Assembly (NCBI GenBank): GCA_947367375.1
Contig: CANBDZ010000005.1
Coordinates: 1-44,340 of the forward strand
Direction of reading: 5' to 3'
DNA: 44,340 bases
Source of the DNA: an uncultured Bacteroidales bacterium
GTDB taxonomy: Bacteria > Bacteroidota > Bacteroidia > Bacteroidales > UBA932
Shown here: piece by piece, positions 1 to 7,018 of the stretch
How the letters are laid out: each line of letters opens with the position of its first letter
Numbering within the stretch: the stretch's first letter is position 1
The notes under the pieces: model-generated
Told to the model about the DNA's origin: nothing
Database searches by the model: none
Seen by the model: only the letters and a program-made list of their open reading frames with translations
Program-made: the position numbers and the translations under genes

Positions 1-73
1 CCCTTTTCAAGCAGAAGACGGCATACGAGATGTCTTAGGGTCTCGTGGGCTCGGAGATGTGTATAAGAGACAG
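1..73 (+). other. Illumina P7/Nextera adapter remnant (not genomic)
   Basis: Bases 8-31 match the 24-base Illumina P7 flow-cell oligonucleotide. Bases 32-39 (GTCTTAGG) sit where the i7 index belongs, bases 40-54 are the Nextera read-2 linker, and bases 55-73 are the 19-base Tn5 mosaic end AGATGTGTATAAGAGACAG. This is library adapter carried into the assembly. Any reading frame starting here, with the tell-tale N-terminus MYKRQ, is artificial. Genomic sequence starts at 74. Confidence 0.98.
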
Positions 74-571
74 ATGCATCAGCTCCCACAATATGCAGAC
101 TATCAGTTCATTATAGCAGGAGCACCGGCACGCAGCATGAGCGACTACGCACCATGGCTTAACGAAGAGAACAGCAAGTATGTGAAGGTACTCTTCGGCC
201 AGACACAGTCAATCATCAGACACGCCGAAGCAGCTGTTGTGAACTCCGGAACAGCCTCTCTCGAGACAGCATTGTTCGGCACGCCACAGGTAGTCGGCTA
301 CATAGCCAATCCGATAACATATTGGATAGCCAAAAGAATAGTCAAGATAAAGTACATCAGCCTCGGCAACCTCATAATCGACCGACTCGCATTCAAGGAA
401 TTCATCCAGAACGACTGTAATGCTGATGACCTTGTAACCGAGATCAGAGATCTCATCGAGAACAAAGACCGCAGGGAAAGAATGCTTGACAACTACGGAG
501 ACATCCGTGCAGCCCTCGGAGGCACCGGAGCATCCGCAGCAGTAGCCAAGGCAATGATAGAGAATCTTTAG
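74..571 (+). CDS. lpxB: Lipid-A-disaccharide synthase, C-terminal part (5' end missing)
   Basis: LpxB is a peripheral inner-membrane GT19 glycosyltransferase that joins UDP-2,3-diacylglucosamine to lipid X to make the lipid A disaccharide. The 165 codons present carry the family's C-terminal signature: the nucleotide-sugar-binding stretch SGTASLETALFGTP, then ANPITYWIAKRIVKIKYISL and NLIIDRLAFKEFIQ. Full-length LpxB has about 380 residues, so more than half is missing. The cut is technical, because an adapter abuts codon ATG at 74, and that ATG is internal, not a start. The frame ends in TAG, overlapping the stop of a convergent yggS fragment. The upstream context is lost. The identification rests on motif recognition and is firm. 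Confidence 0.93.
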   Translation: MHQLPQYADYQFIIAGAPARSMSDYAPWLNEENSKYVKVLFGQTQSIIRHAEAAVVNSGTASLETALFGTPQVVGYIANPITYWIAKRIVKIKYISLGNLIIDRLAFKEFIQNDCNADDLVTEIRDLIENKDRRERMLDNYGDIRAALGGTGASAAVAKAMIENL

Positions 572-635
572 TAAGATCTTTCTCCGAAGATCATTGATCC
601 AATGCGGACGATGGTGGAGCCAATTTCGATGGATA
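568..635 (-). pseudogene. 3' remnant of a second yggS copy
   Basis: Read on the minus strand, the end of this stretch encodes SIEIGSTIVRIGSMIFGERSY and a stop. The intact YggS at 1588-2289 ends GSTIVRIGSMIFGERK. Over 51 aligned bases (577-627 against 1594-1644) I count 42 matches. The seven differences within the shared 15 residues are all at third codon positions, so the two copies are diverged alleles and not a fresh duplication. Nothing else of yggS is present here: the sequence changes abruptly at the stop codon of the XRE gene. Its own stop overlaps the lpxB stop. A 23-codon frame starting at 639 can be read but is unlikely to be a gene. Confidence 0.85.
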
Positions 636-1019
636 TCATTTCTTTGTCACATAATCAGCAGACGGATCATTGAGATATGCAACGCTACGACTGCCGGATG
701 GAAGGGAATATCCATCTGCCAAACTTAAAGAATCGCTCAAAATACTGAAATCCAACGCGCATTCAAGTCTGGCAATTGTTTCCAAAGTGAGGTTTGCATC
801 ACCCTTCAAAAGCATTGATACATGCTGCTGAGTACAACCCAACTTCTCAGCTAGAGCGACCTGCGTCATACCCAGATCCTTCATCCGTTGTCTGACAGAC
901 AGAGCGATGGCTGTCGAATATCTCAGCCAACACCAATTATCACGTCTCCATTCCGCCTCCTTACGCCACTTGCTTTTATCGGGCGATGAGTGTTTCCTTA
1001 AAACGTCTATTGTCTTCAT
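636..1019 (-). CDS. XRE-family helix-turn-helix protein, putative antitoxin
   Basis: This 127-residue protein has a Cro/C1-type helix-turn-helix at about residues 43-95: TAIALSVRQRMKDLGMTQVALAEKLGCTQQHVSMLLKG, then a typical LTLETIARLECALD helix. The N-terminal 40 residues are basic and rich in tryptophan, and the C-terminal 35 are polar, as in antitoxins whose tail covers the partner. Its ATG overlaps the stop of the upstream gene by 4 bp, indicating translational coupling. Toxin first, antitoxin second is the HigBA order. It probably represses its own promoter at 1510-1563, where operator-like palindromes occur. Assignment as antitoxin is inferred from context; DNA binding is well supported. 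Confidence 0.75.
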   Translation of the reverse strand: MKTIDVLRKHSSPDKSKWRKEAEWRRDNWCWLRYSTAIALSVRQRMKDLGMTQVALAEKLGCTQQHVSMLLKGDANLTLETIARLECALDFSILSDSLSLADGYSLPSGSRSVAYLNDPSADYVTKK

Positions 1020-1465
1020 ATCTGCATAGTTTCAACTAAATCACTAAATCCATCGAGATCCGTCACACCTTCTCCAATAAGCATATTTCTTACCATCTCC
1101 AAGCGACGCAACTCTTCCAAGGTGTGCTCACGCTCCTGCATAGTTCCTGTAAGCTTGATTGCTCCTCCGGTTATCAGATAAGCATTCTTCTGAAATCTGA
1201 TTGCATATAATCTAAGCCACGACGCATGCCTTCTCACTCCTTTACCTTTAGCCTTTTCTTTCCCTAAAAGCATCTCAGAAGCACGATGATTTTCCAATGG
1301 TCTGAATATCAAGTCCAAATCTACATCCGGATTCACATCCAGAATCAGACATTCCAATTCAGCAGCATCAGACATAGTATAATAAATTGCTTGATTCAAG
1401 TCCGTGATCTTAAAATAATCGGCTAAATCTTCCTTATTATTTGCAATTATCGCTATCCCCATCAT
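1016..1465 (-). CDS. Putative toxin partner of an XRE antitoxin (unclassified)
   Basis: This 149-residue soluble protein has no signal peptide or membrane segment. I recognise it only as a Bacteroidales-type protein found next to XRE regulators. Visible features are an acidic N-terminal half (ECLILDVNPDVDLDLIFRPL), a basic patch GKEKAKGKGVRRH, and a core RLYAIRFQKNAYLITGGAIK followed by a helix TMQEREHTLEELRRLEMVRN. The YAIRF..NAYLITGGAIKLT arrangement, a beta hairpin then a helix with an HT pair, is reminiscent of RelE/HigB-like folds, but no catalytic residues can be assigned. It is the first gene of the pair and is A+T richer than its neighbours, suggesting acquisition. Toxin function is an inference from gene order, overlap and location on a small insertion. 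Confidence 0.55.
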   Translation of the reverse strand: MMGIAIIANNKEDLADYFKITDLNQAIYYTMSDAAELECLILDVNPDVDLDLIFRPLENHRASEMLLGKEKAKGKGVRRHASWLRLYAIRFQKNAYLITGGAIKLTGTMQEREHTLEELRRLEMVRNMLIGEGVTDLDGFSDLVETMQI

Positions 1466-1509
1466 ATCTCACAGCCCACAGGCGTCCATCACCGGAAATA
1501 TCATCAAAT

Positions 1510-1563
1510 GTCATCTTTGTCAATGTTTTCAACAAAGATGACTACAATTTATATATTGTACAA
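1510..1563 (-). promoter_or_regulatory. Promoter and operator-like palindromes of the toxin/antitoxin pair
   Basis: On the minus strand a TTG (complement of 1561-1563) lies 20 bp from CATCTTTG (complement of 1533-1540), close to the Bacteroidetes promoter. The spacer holds a perfect inverted repeat TACAAT-N6-ATTGTA (1543-1560). A second perfect 11-bp inverted repeat GTCATCTTTGT-N11-ACAAAGATGAC (1510-1542) overlaps the -7 box and the start region. This arrangement fits autoregulation by the XRE protein. The outer repeat could alternatively form a leader hairpin. Confidence 0.6.
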
Positions 1564-1587
1564 CTTTTAAATGATATTTATCGATAA

Positions 1588-2289
1588 CTATTTTCTTTCT
1601 CCGAAAATCATAGATCCGATACGGACGATAGTTGATCCCATTGCTGCGGCGATGGGATAGTCGTCTGACATACCCATAGAAAGTTCGGTGCAGTCAGACG
1701 CGACATCAGGCCTCTTCCCTACCCATTCGCGAAGAGTCTTCTGTCTGTCAAGAAGTCGCTGAAAATCAGCACGTATAACATTTTCGTCATCAGTGAATGT
1801 AGCCATTCCCATAATGCCGCATATGCGTACATTGGCATAATGTACATCCGACGAAAGCAATTCGGTCAGCTCCTGCTCTGAAAACCCCTGCTTCGACTCT
1901 TCAGCCGCCACATGGCATTCCAAAAGAACATTTATGACCTTTCCGTTTGCAGCTCCCCAGCGGTCTATAGCCTCAAGAAGACGGACTGAATCGACAGACT
2001 GAACCAATGAAACATAAGGCAGCACCATCTTGAGCTTGTTGGTCTGAAGATGCCCGATGAAGTGCCACTCCACGTCAGACATATAGTCAGCCTCTCCCCT
2101 CGCCGCACGAGCCTCCTCCAGGAGCTTGACCTTCGCCAGCAGCTCCTGCGGACGGCTCTCGCCGAAAGCCCTCTGCCCCGCCTCATAAGCCTCCTGAATA
2201 GCCTCAAACGGGTGAAATTTAGAAACTGCCACCAACTTCACAGTTGCTGGCAGTTCCCTATGTAATTTATTGATTGTCTCTTTTATCAT
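1588..2289 (-). CDS. yggS: YggS-type pyridoxal phosphate homeostasis protein
   Basis: A cytosolic PLP-binding protein of the alanine-racemase N-terminal fold (PLPBP/YggS) that buffers free pyridoxal phosphate. It has no known catalysis. The 233-residue product is the normal length. Motifs are KLVAVSKFHP with the PLP-binding lysine, FGESRPQELLAK, WHFIGHLQTNK, LSMGMSDDYPIA and the terminal GSTIVRIGSMIFGER. The start MIKETINKLH was chosen because an upstream extension to 2430 encodes an arginine/serine-rich shadow of yidC and a repeat element. The gene follows yidC by 46 bp and probably shares its transcription. Its 3' end is duplicated at 568-635 beyond the toxin/antitoxin insertion. Confidence 0.93.
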   Translation of the reverse strand: MIKETINKLHRELPATVKLVAVSKFHPFEAIQEAYEAGQRAFGESRPQELLAKVKLLEEARAARGEADYMSDVEWHFIGHLQTNKLKMVLPYVSLVQSVDSVRLLEAIDRWGAANGKVINVLLECHVAAEESKQGFSEQELTELLSSDVHYANVRICGIMGMATFTDDENVIRADFQRLLDRQKTLREWVGKRPDVASDCTELSMGMSDDYPIAAAMGSTIVRIGSMIFGERK

Positions 2290-2297
2290 ATCATTTG

Positions 2298-2335
2298 GAG
2301 ATTGCCACGTCGCTGACGCTCCTCGCAATGACGTA
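2298..2335. repeat. REP-like palindromic element between yidC and yggS
   Basis: The element has outer arms ATTGC (2301-2305) and GCAAT (2325-2329) and an inner hairpin CGTC-GCT-GACG (2308-2318). It reads CATTGCGAGGAGCG on the minus strand, a motif I recall as a dispersed repeat in many bacterial genomes. It fills almost the entire 46-bp gap between the yidC stop and the yggS start. Only one copy was noticed in this window. Confidence 0.55.
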
Positions 2336-4183
2336 TTATCTGCGATTCTGTTTCTGCATCTGCTCCTGCATCTTCTGTGCTTCCTCAAGCCTCTGCTGCC
2401 AAGCAGACTTCTTCTTAGGCTTCTTGGCATTCAGCATCATGTCCGCACGCACCTTCTCCTCAGTTACAACAAACTTGCGGATGTACCAAGTCATGATCAT
2501 TGTGATGATGTTAGAAAGGAGGTAATAGTAGCTGAGTGCTGCCGAAAGGTTGTTACAGATGAAGAACATCATTATCGGCATCATCCACACGCTCATGAAC
2601 TTCATACCTGCCATATTCGGATCATCCGACATCTGGCCTGAAGTCATCTTAGAGTAGAAGAACATTGTCACAGCCATAAGGAGTGCGAACAATGAGAGGT
2701 GGTCACCGATAAGCGGAACATTCACACCGAAATCCCAGATCGAGTCATATGCACTGAGGTCATCTGCCCAAAGGAACTTCTGCTGACGAAGCTCGATAGA
2801 CGCTGGGAAGAAGCGGAACATCGCAAAGAGGATAGGCATCTGGAGAAGCATTGGAAGACATCCACCCATAGGACTGATTCCAGCCTTCTGGTAAAGTTCC
2901 ATAGTCGCCTGCTGCTTCTTCATTGCATCCTTCTCATTAGGATACTTCGCATTGATCTTATCCATCTCTGGTTTGATCACCTGCATCTTAGCTGAAGACT
3001 TGTATGACTTGATGGTAAGTGGAGAGATCAACAGCTTGATGAAGAGAGTCATCAGAAGGATGATGAGCCCGTAGTTGTTGATGAACTTACCGAGGAAGTC
3101 GAAAGTAGGGATGATGATGAATCTGCTGAACCACGCTACGAGCCATCCTCCGAGAGGAATGGTCTTCTCGTACTTCATGTCGTAGTTCTTGAGAGTTGAG
3201 TAGTCGTTAGGACCGAAGTAGAAGTCGTTAGCAATAACGACGTTGTCAGAACCGGCCTGGATTTCCGAACGAAGCTTTGCCGAACAAGCCATAAGGTTCC
3301 TCGAAGGATCGTCCTCTGCGAAATACTTCGCGCTGAGCTCTGCAGATGCGAACTCAGACTTTGAAGTCATGATTGCAGAGAAGAACTGCTGGTGGAACGA
3401 GAACCACTTGAAGCGACCCTGGATGCGCTCGCTGCCGTCACGGCCTCTTGCGATCTGCTCTGGCTTCTTGTCACCCTCATAGTAGAAATCGAGCTTAGAG
3501 TACTGCTTTTCATTCTTGTAGCCCTTCTCAAGGCGTGGGATTACAACCGACCAGTCAATGTCAACAGAAGAGACATTGCGTGGGATAAGGTTCTGCATTC
3601 CGACGAATGAAAGCTCGTTCTGCATCATGTAGCTGCCCTCTGAAAGGGTGTACTTCTGCTGGATGTAACCGCCATCGCTGAAAGGAAGCTGCATCACGAG
3701 TGTAGAGTCATTGTACTCTGCCACGTTGAAGACAAAATCCTTTGTGTTGATGCTCTCACCAGCAAAGACGCTGATGCCCATCTCGCTCATCTGAGGCTTG
3801 ATCAGATAGAGGTCTGTGCTGTCATAGGTCTTGTAACCCTCGATCTTCACTGAATATGGCTGTGCACCCTTGGTTGTGAACTCGATCTCAACCTTGTCGT
3901 TGCTCAATTTATATATAGACGCGTCAGCGAGTCTTGCTCCAGTGAGAAGGCTGTCCTTGTACACAGGCATATTCATCACCTTCACATTTGTCGATGTGCC
4001 CTGCTGCGCCTGATTCAGAGAGTCCATAGCCATCTCGGCCATCTGCTCTGCTCTTGCGATGGAGTCAAGCTGTGCCTGAACTGCCATCTGCTCTTTGTAT
4101 TGTCTTGACTGGTACCATGAAAATCCCATCATGATCGCGAAGATCAAGACAAAACCGATAATCGTACTTCTATTGTTATTCAT
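2336..4183 (-). CDS. yidC: Membrane protein insertase YidC
   Basis: Inserts and folds inner-membrane proteins, alone or with SecYEG. The 615 residues follow the Gram-negative layout: a first membrane segment at residues 8-24 (IIGFVLIFAIMMGFSWYQ), a large periplasmic domain to about residue 350, then the conserved five-helix core beginning NNYGLIILLMTLFIKLLISPLTIKSYKSSAKMQ. The core arginine usually found in the cytosolic groove appears to be replaced by lysine in this PLTIKSYKSS segment. The C-terminus is basic (KKPKKKSAWQQRLEE), as expected for ribosome contact. It lies 15 bp downstream of the DUF349 gene on the same strand and upstream of yggS, so one transcription unit is likely. Confidence 0.96.
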   Translation of the reverse strand: MNNNRSTIIGFVLIFAIMMGFSWYQSRQYKEQMAVQAQLDSIARAEQMAEMAMDSLNQAQQGTSTNVKVMNMPVYKDSLLTGARLADASIYKLSNDKVEIEFTTKGAQPYSVKIEGYKTYDSTDLYLIKPQMSEMGISVFAGESINTKDFVFNVAEYNDSTLVMQLPFSDGGYIQQKYTLSEGSYMMQNELSFVGMQNLIPRNVSSVDIDWSVVIPRLEKGYKNEKQYSKLDFYYEGDKKPEQIARGRDGSERIQGRFKWFSFHQQFFSAIMTSKSEFASAELSAKYFAEDDPSRNLMACSAKLRSEIQAGSDNVVIANDFYFGPNDYSTLKNYDMKYEKTIPLGGWLVAWFSRFIIIPTFDFLGKFINNYGLIILLMTLFIKLLISPLTIKSYKSSAKMQVIKPEMDKINAKYPNEKDAMKKQQATMELYQKAGISPMGGCLPMLLQMPILFAMFRFFPASIELRQQKFLWADDLSAYDSIWDFGVNVPLIGDHLSLFALLMAVTMFFYSKMTSGQMSDDPNMAGMKFMSVWMMPIMMFFICNNLSAALSYYYLLSNIITMIMTWYIRKFVVTEEKVRADMMLNAKKPKKKSAWQQRLEEAQKMQEQMQKQNRR

Positions 4184-4198
4184 TATAAAATTTAATTG

Positions 4199-5989
4199 TT
4201 ACTCCTGTTCTGTTTCAGCTTCGTTCAACGCTCTGATCTGGTCAGCGAGTGAATTAAGCTCATTCTTAGCCTCAGCGATTCTTTCCTGCATCTGCTTGAT
4301 GAGAGGCTCTGCGTTCTTTGACATCGAGAAGAATCCGATGTTGTTCTCGTATGTAACGATGTCCTGCTCAAGCTGGTTGTACTTCTGGATGAGACGGTCC
4401 TTCTCAGAAAGGGCAGGTCTTCCGCCACGACCCTTGCGTGCGTTGCTTCTTCCTGGAGCCGGGAACTTAGCCTGGAGGGCTTCCTTATATGCCTTAGCGA
4501 CATTGTCCTTCTCCTTGAATGGAACGAAGCCGATCTCCTGCCATCTCTTCTGGAACTCCTGCATTGCAGCTGCATCAGACTCGTCGCCCTTGAGCTCGTA
4601 TGCCTTGATCTCCTCGATCAGACGCTGCTTAGCCTTGAGGTTGCCGTAGAAGTCATTCTCAGGCTTAGCCTGCTTGTCTCTTTCAGCGAAGAACTCGTCG
4701 CAAGCTGCGCGGAATCTCTTCCAGAGAAGCTCTGACTTCTTGCGTGGAACAGGACCGATCTCCTTCCACTGCTTCTGAAGAGCGATGAACTGGTCAGTGG
4801 TCTTCTTCCACTCGGTGCTTGCCTTAAGCGCCTCAGCCTCCTCACAGAGAGCGATCTTCTTCTCAAGGTTTTCGTTGATGCTGTCCTTGTAGTCTGTGTA
4901 GAACTCACGCTTGCGTCCATAGAACTTGTCACAAGCTGCGCGGAATCTGTCATATACCTTCTGATTCTCCTTCTTTGAAGCGAATCCGATGGTCTTCCAC
5001 TCCTTCTGGATCTCCTCGATCTCCTTAGAGCATGCATTCCACTCGTTTGAGTTTGCGATCTCCTTTTCAGCGATAGCCTCTACCTTCTCGCAAAGCGCAG
5101 ACTTCTTTGCGAAGTTCTCTGCCTGCTGCTCCTTGATGCCCTCGAAGTAGCCCTGATACTTCTTGTTGATCACAGCTGTCGCAGCCTTGAAGCGCTCCCA
5201 TACAGTCTCTCTGTGCTCTTTTGCCACAGGGCCGTACTCCTTCCACTGCTCGTGGAGCTTCTGGAGCTCACGGAATGCTTCAACTACGTTCTGGCTCTCA
5301 GCAAGCTGCTCAGCGCTCTGGCAGAGCTGCTCCTTAGCCTCGAGGTTCTTCTTGAAGTCAAGGTCGCGGAGTTCGCGGTTTATCTTCACCATATCGTAGA
5401 ACTGCTCTACATAGAGCTGATATGTCTCATTGAGATTTCTGTAGCTCTGTGCAGGTACCGGACCGACTGCCCTCCAGCGGTTCTGGATCTCACGGAACTC
5501 AGAGAATGTCTGGTTCACGTCCTCCTGCTTTTCGATGAGCGACTTGAGGTCAGCGATGACCGCCTCCTTGAGAGCAAGATTCTGCTCACGCTCCTTCTCG
5601 AGCTGCCTGTTGTACTCAGCACGCTCTTTCTTGTACTTATTGTAAAGGTCCTTGAAGCCCTTCTCGATCTCTACAAAAGGATTCTCGCTTGCAGTTTCCT
5701 CAACCGGAGCCTCTTCTGTCTCAGTCTCCTCAGTCTCGGCAACAGGCTCAGAAACGAGTCCGGCATCTGCCTTCTCCTTCTGAAGTCTCTTGTAGAAAGC
5801 AGCCTTGATGGCCTCAGCCTCCTTGGACATTTTCATTCTTTCTTCGTTCTGAACAAGTTCCTCAAAGAGTTTTACAAGTTCTGCAAGGGTAAGCTCAGAA
5901 TAATTTACGGCCGGCTCTTCGTTTGCTACTGGCTCAGCCACTACTACATCTGATGTCAATTCAACATCAGGAATAATCTGTTCACTCAT
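4199..5989 (-). CDS. DUF349 repeat protein
   Basis: A highly charged, mostly helical 596-residue protein with five DUF349 repeats spaced about 75-80 residues apart, marked by RWRAVGPVP (about residue 170), QWKEYGPVA (246), EWKTIGFAS (326), QWKEIGPVP (405) and RWQEIGFVP (480). Each is followed by a helix such as ERFKAATAVINKKYQGYF or KRFRAACDEFF. The first 110 residues are acidic and rich in Glu/Val/Pro, and the end is coiled-coil. No signal peptide or membrane segment is visible, so it should be cytosolic. The biochemical role is unknown. Position directly upstream of yidC, under a promoter divergent from trmD, places it among translation and membrane-biogenesis genes. Confidence 0.85.
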   Translation of the reverse strand: MSEQIIPDVELTSDVVVAEPVANEEPAVNYSELTLAELVKLFEELVQNEERMKMSKEAEAIKAAFYKRLQKEKADAGLVSEPVAETEETETEEAPVEETASENPFVEIEKGFKDLYNKYKKERAEYNRQLEKEREQNLALKEAVIADLKSLIEKQEDVNQTFSEFREIQNRWRAVGPVPAQSYRNLNETYQLYVEQFYDMVKINRELRDLDFKKNLEAKEQLCQSAEQLAESQNVVEAFRELQKLHEQWKEYGPVAKEHRETVWERFKAATAVINKKYQGYFEGIKEQQAENFAKKSALCEKVEAIAEKEIANSNEWNACSKEIEEIQKEWKTIGFASKKENQKVYDRFRAACDKFYGRKREFYTDYKDSINENLEKKIALCEEAEALKASTEWKKTTDQFIALQKQWKEIGPVPRKKSELLWKRFRAACDEFFAERDKQAKPENDFYGNLKAKQRLIEEIKAYELKGDESDAAAMQEFQKRWQEIGFVPFKEKDNVAKAYKEALQAKFPAPGRSNARKGRGGRPALSEKDRLIQKYNQLEQDIVTYENNIGFFSMSKNAEPLIKQMQERIAEAKNELNSLADQIRALNEAETEQE

Positions 5990-6026
5990 AATGATGGAGT
6001 TATTGGTTTATAATATTTACAACTTG

Positions 6027-6074
6027 CAAATATACCATAATTTTAGTAAAAATCCCATCAATTTGTTATTTTTG
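6027..6074. promoter_or_regulatory. Divergent -7 boxes for DUF349 gene and trmD
   Basis: The 135-bp gap between the divergent genes holds TATTTTTG at 6067-6074 on the plus strand, about 50 bp before trmD, and TATATTTG on the minus strand (complement of 6027-6034), about 38 bp before the DUF349 gene. Both fit TAnnTTTG. The -33 elements are weak or not recognisable, so only the -7 boxes are claimed. Confidence 0.5.
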
Positions 6075-6124
6075 CACCCGGATTGACATTAATAAAGAAT
6101 ATATTTAACTTAAGTTGACGATAT

Positions 6125-6805
6125 ATGATGAGAATTGACATAATCACAGTTGTTCCAGAGCTTCTCGAAAGCCCGCTCAGCCACTCGATCGTAGGCCGTG
6201 CAATCAAGAAGGGACTGGTGGAGATCCACATCCATAACCTCCGCAAGTACGGAAAGGGCCCTCGCCAGCAGGTAGACGACTACAGCTACGGCGGAGACGC
6301 TGGTATGGTGATCATGCTGGAGCCTGTGTACAACATGATCAACGAGCTTAAGGCGGAAAGAGAATATGACGAAGTGATATATATGTCGCCTGACGGCGAA
6401 ATATTGACCCAGGGCATCGCCAATGAGCTTTCGCTCAAAGGCAACATCATCCTTCTCTGCGGCCACTACAAGGGCATCGACCACCGTATCAGGGAGCACC
6501 TCATCACCCGCGAGATCTCTGTCGGAGACTACGTCCTCAGCGGAGGTGAACTTCCTGCAGCCATCCTTGCAGACTCCATCATCCGCCTCATTCCGGGAGC
6601 CCTCACTGACGAGACATCAGCCCTGAGCGACAGCTTCCAGGATGACCTCCTCTCGCCTCCTATCTACACAAGGCCGGCCGAGTTCAACGGATGGAAAGTT
6701 CCTGATATTCTCCTGAGCGGCAACCCTAAACTTATAAAGGAATGGCAGGACGAACAGGCGCTCGAAAGGACCAAAAGACTGCGTCCTCATCTGTTATCAG
6801 AATAA
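6125..6805 (+). CDS. trmD: tRNA (guanine-37-N1)-methyltransferase
   Basis: Transfers a methyl group from S-adenosylmethionine to N1 of G37 in tRNAs with G36, preventing +1 frameshifts. The 226-residue protein has the SPOUT trefoil-knot signatures: [15 protein letters not shown] near residue 57, [27 protein letters not shown] and [14 protein letters not shown], with the C-terminal helices [21 protein letters not shown] and RTKRLRP. Two ATGs occur in tandem (6125, 6128), and [11 protein letters not shown] from the second is the family's usual N-terminus, so either may serve. It is divergent from the DUF349 gene and is followed by a separate small-RNA transcription unit. Confidence 0.96.
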   Translation: MMRIDIITVVPELLESPLSHSIVGRAIKKGLVEIHIHNLRKYGKGPRQQVDDYSYGGDAGMVIMLEPVYNMINELKAEREYDEVIYMSPDGEILTQGIANELSLKGNIILLCGHYKGIDHRIREHLITREISVGDYVLSGGELPAAILADSIIRLIPGALTDETSALSDSFQDDLLSPPIYTRPAEFNGWKVPDILLSGNPKLIKEWQDEQALERTKRLRPHLLSE

Positions 6806-6818
6806 AACCTGAAATTTA

Positions 6819-6849
6819 TTTGCAGATTATGATTTAATATCTATATTTG
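6819..6849 (+). promoter_or_regulatory. Promoter of the small-RNA candidate
   Basis: TTTG (6819-6822), a 19-bp gap and TATATTTG (6842-6849) match the Bacteroidetes promoter exactly. The predicted start, about 6 bases after the box, coincides with the first base of a hairpin at 6855. Confidence 0.75.
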
Positions 6850-6854
6850 CAATC

Positions 6855-6972
6855 AGCATAACACTTTTATGCTATAGAGACGTTTCTAACCACTAATAAT
6901 TAATCTCCCCAAAAGGGAATACACTACACTACTAACTAACCAAAAAACCTCGCAGTGATGCGAGGTTTTTTA
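6855..6972 (+). ncRNA. Candidate small RNA downstream of trmD
   Basis: A stretch of about 118 bases with its own promoter and terminator and no credible reading frame (the only ATG, in TTATGCTATAG, meets a stop after two codons). It begins with a perfect 7-bp hairpin AGCATAA-CACTT-TTATGCT (6855-6873). A weak TCCC/GGGA hairpin follows at 6906-6918, then an unpaired C/A/U-rich run CACTACACTACTAACTAACC, and it ends in the terminator. A 5' cap hairpin, single-stranded seed and terminator is the architecture of trans-acting sRNAs. It might instead be a transcribed leader of the gene at 7019. I cannot assign it to a known family. Confidence 0.6.
6942..6972 (+). terminator. Intrinsic terminator of the small-RNA candidate
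   Basis: ACCTCGCA-GTGA-TGCGAGGT forms an 8-bp G+C-rich stem followed by a run of T. A-rich sequence on the 5' side extends the pairing with that run. Confidence 0.9.
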
Positions 6973-7018
6973 CGCGTTTTTATATATTTGTGTCCGAATT
7001 TTTGAAAACAAGACGACT

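Noticed and set aside
59..73. Apparent N-terminus MYKRQ of the first reading frame
   Set aside because: It is the translation of the Tn5 mosaic end in the Nextera adapter, not genomic coding sequence.
568..639. 23-codon frame starting MISIEIGSTIV on the minus strand
   Set aside because: It overlaps the XRE stop by an ATGA and looks coupled, but it is clearly the end of YggS. Treated as a remnant, not a gene.
2290..2430. 47-residue N-terminal extension of YggS
   Set aside because: It runs through the REP-like element and the yidC 3' end in another frame and has no family similarity; MIKETINKLH is the normal N-terminus.
5213..5953. Long leucine-rich frame opposite the DUF349 gene
   Set aside because: Shadow frame created by Glu/Lys-rich codon use on the other strand; no motif and the DUF349 protein is a convincing gene.
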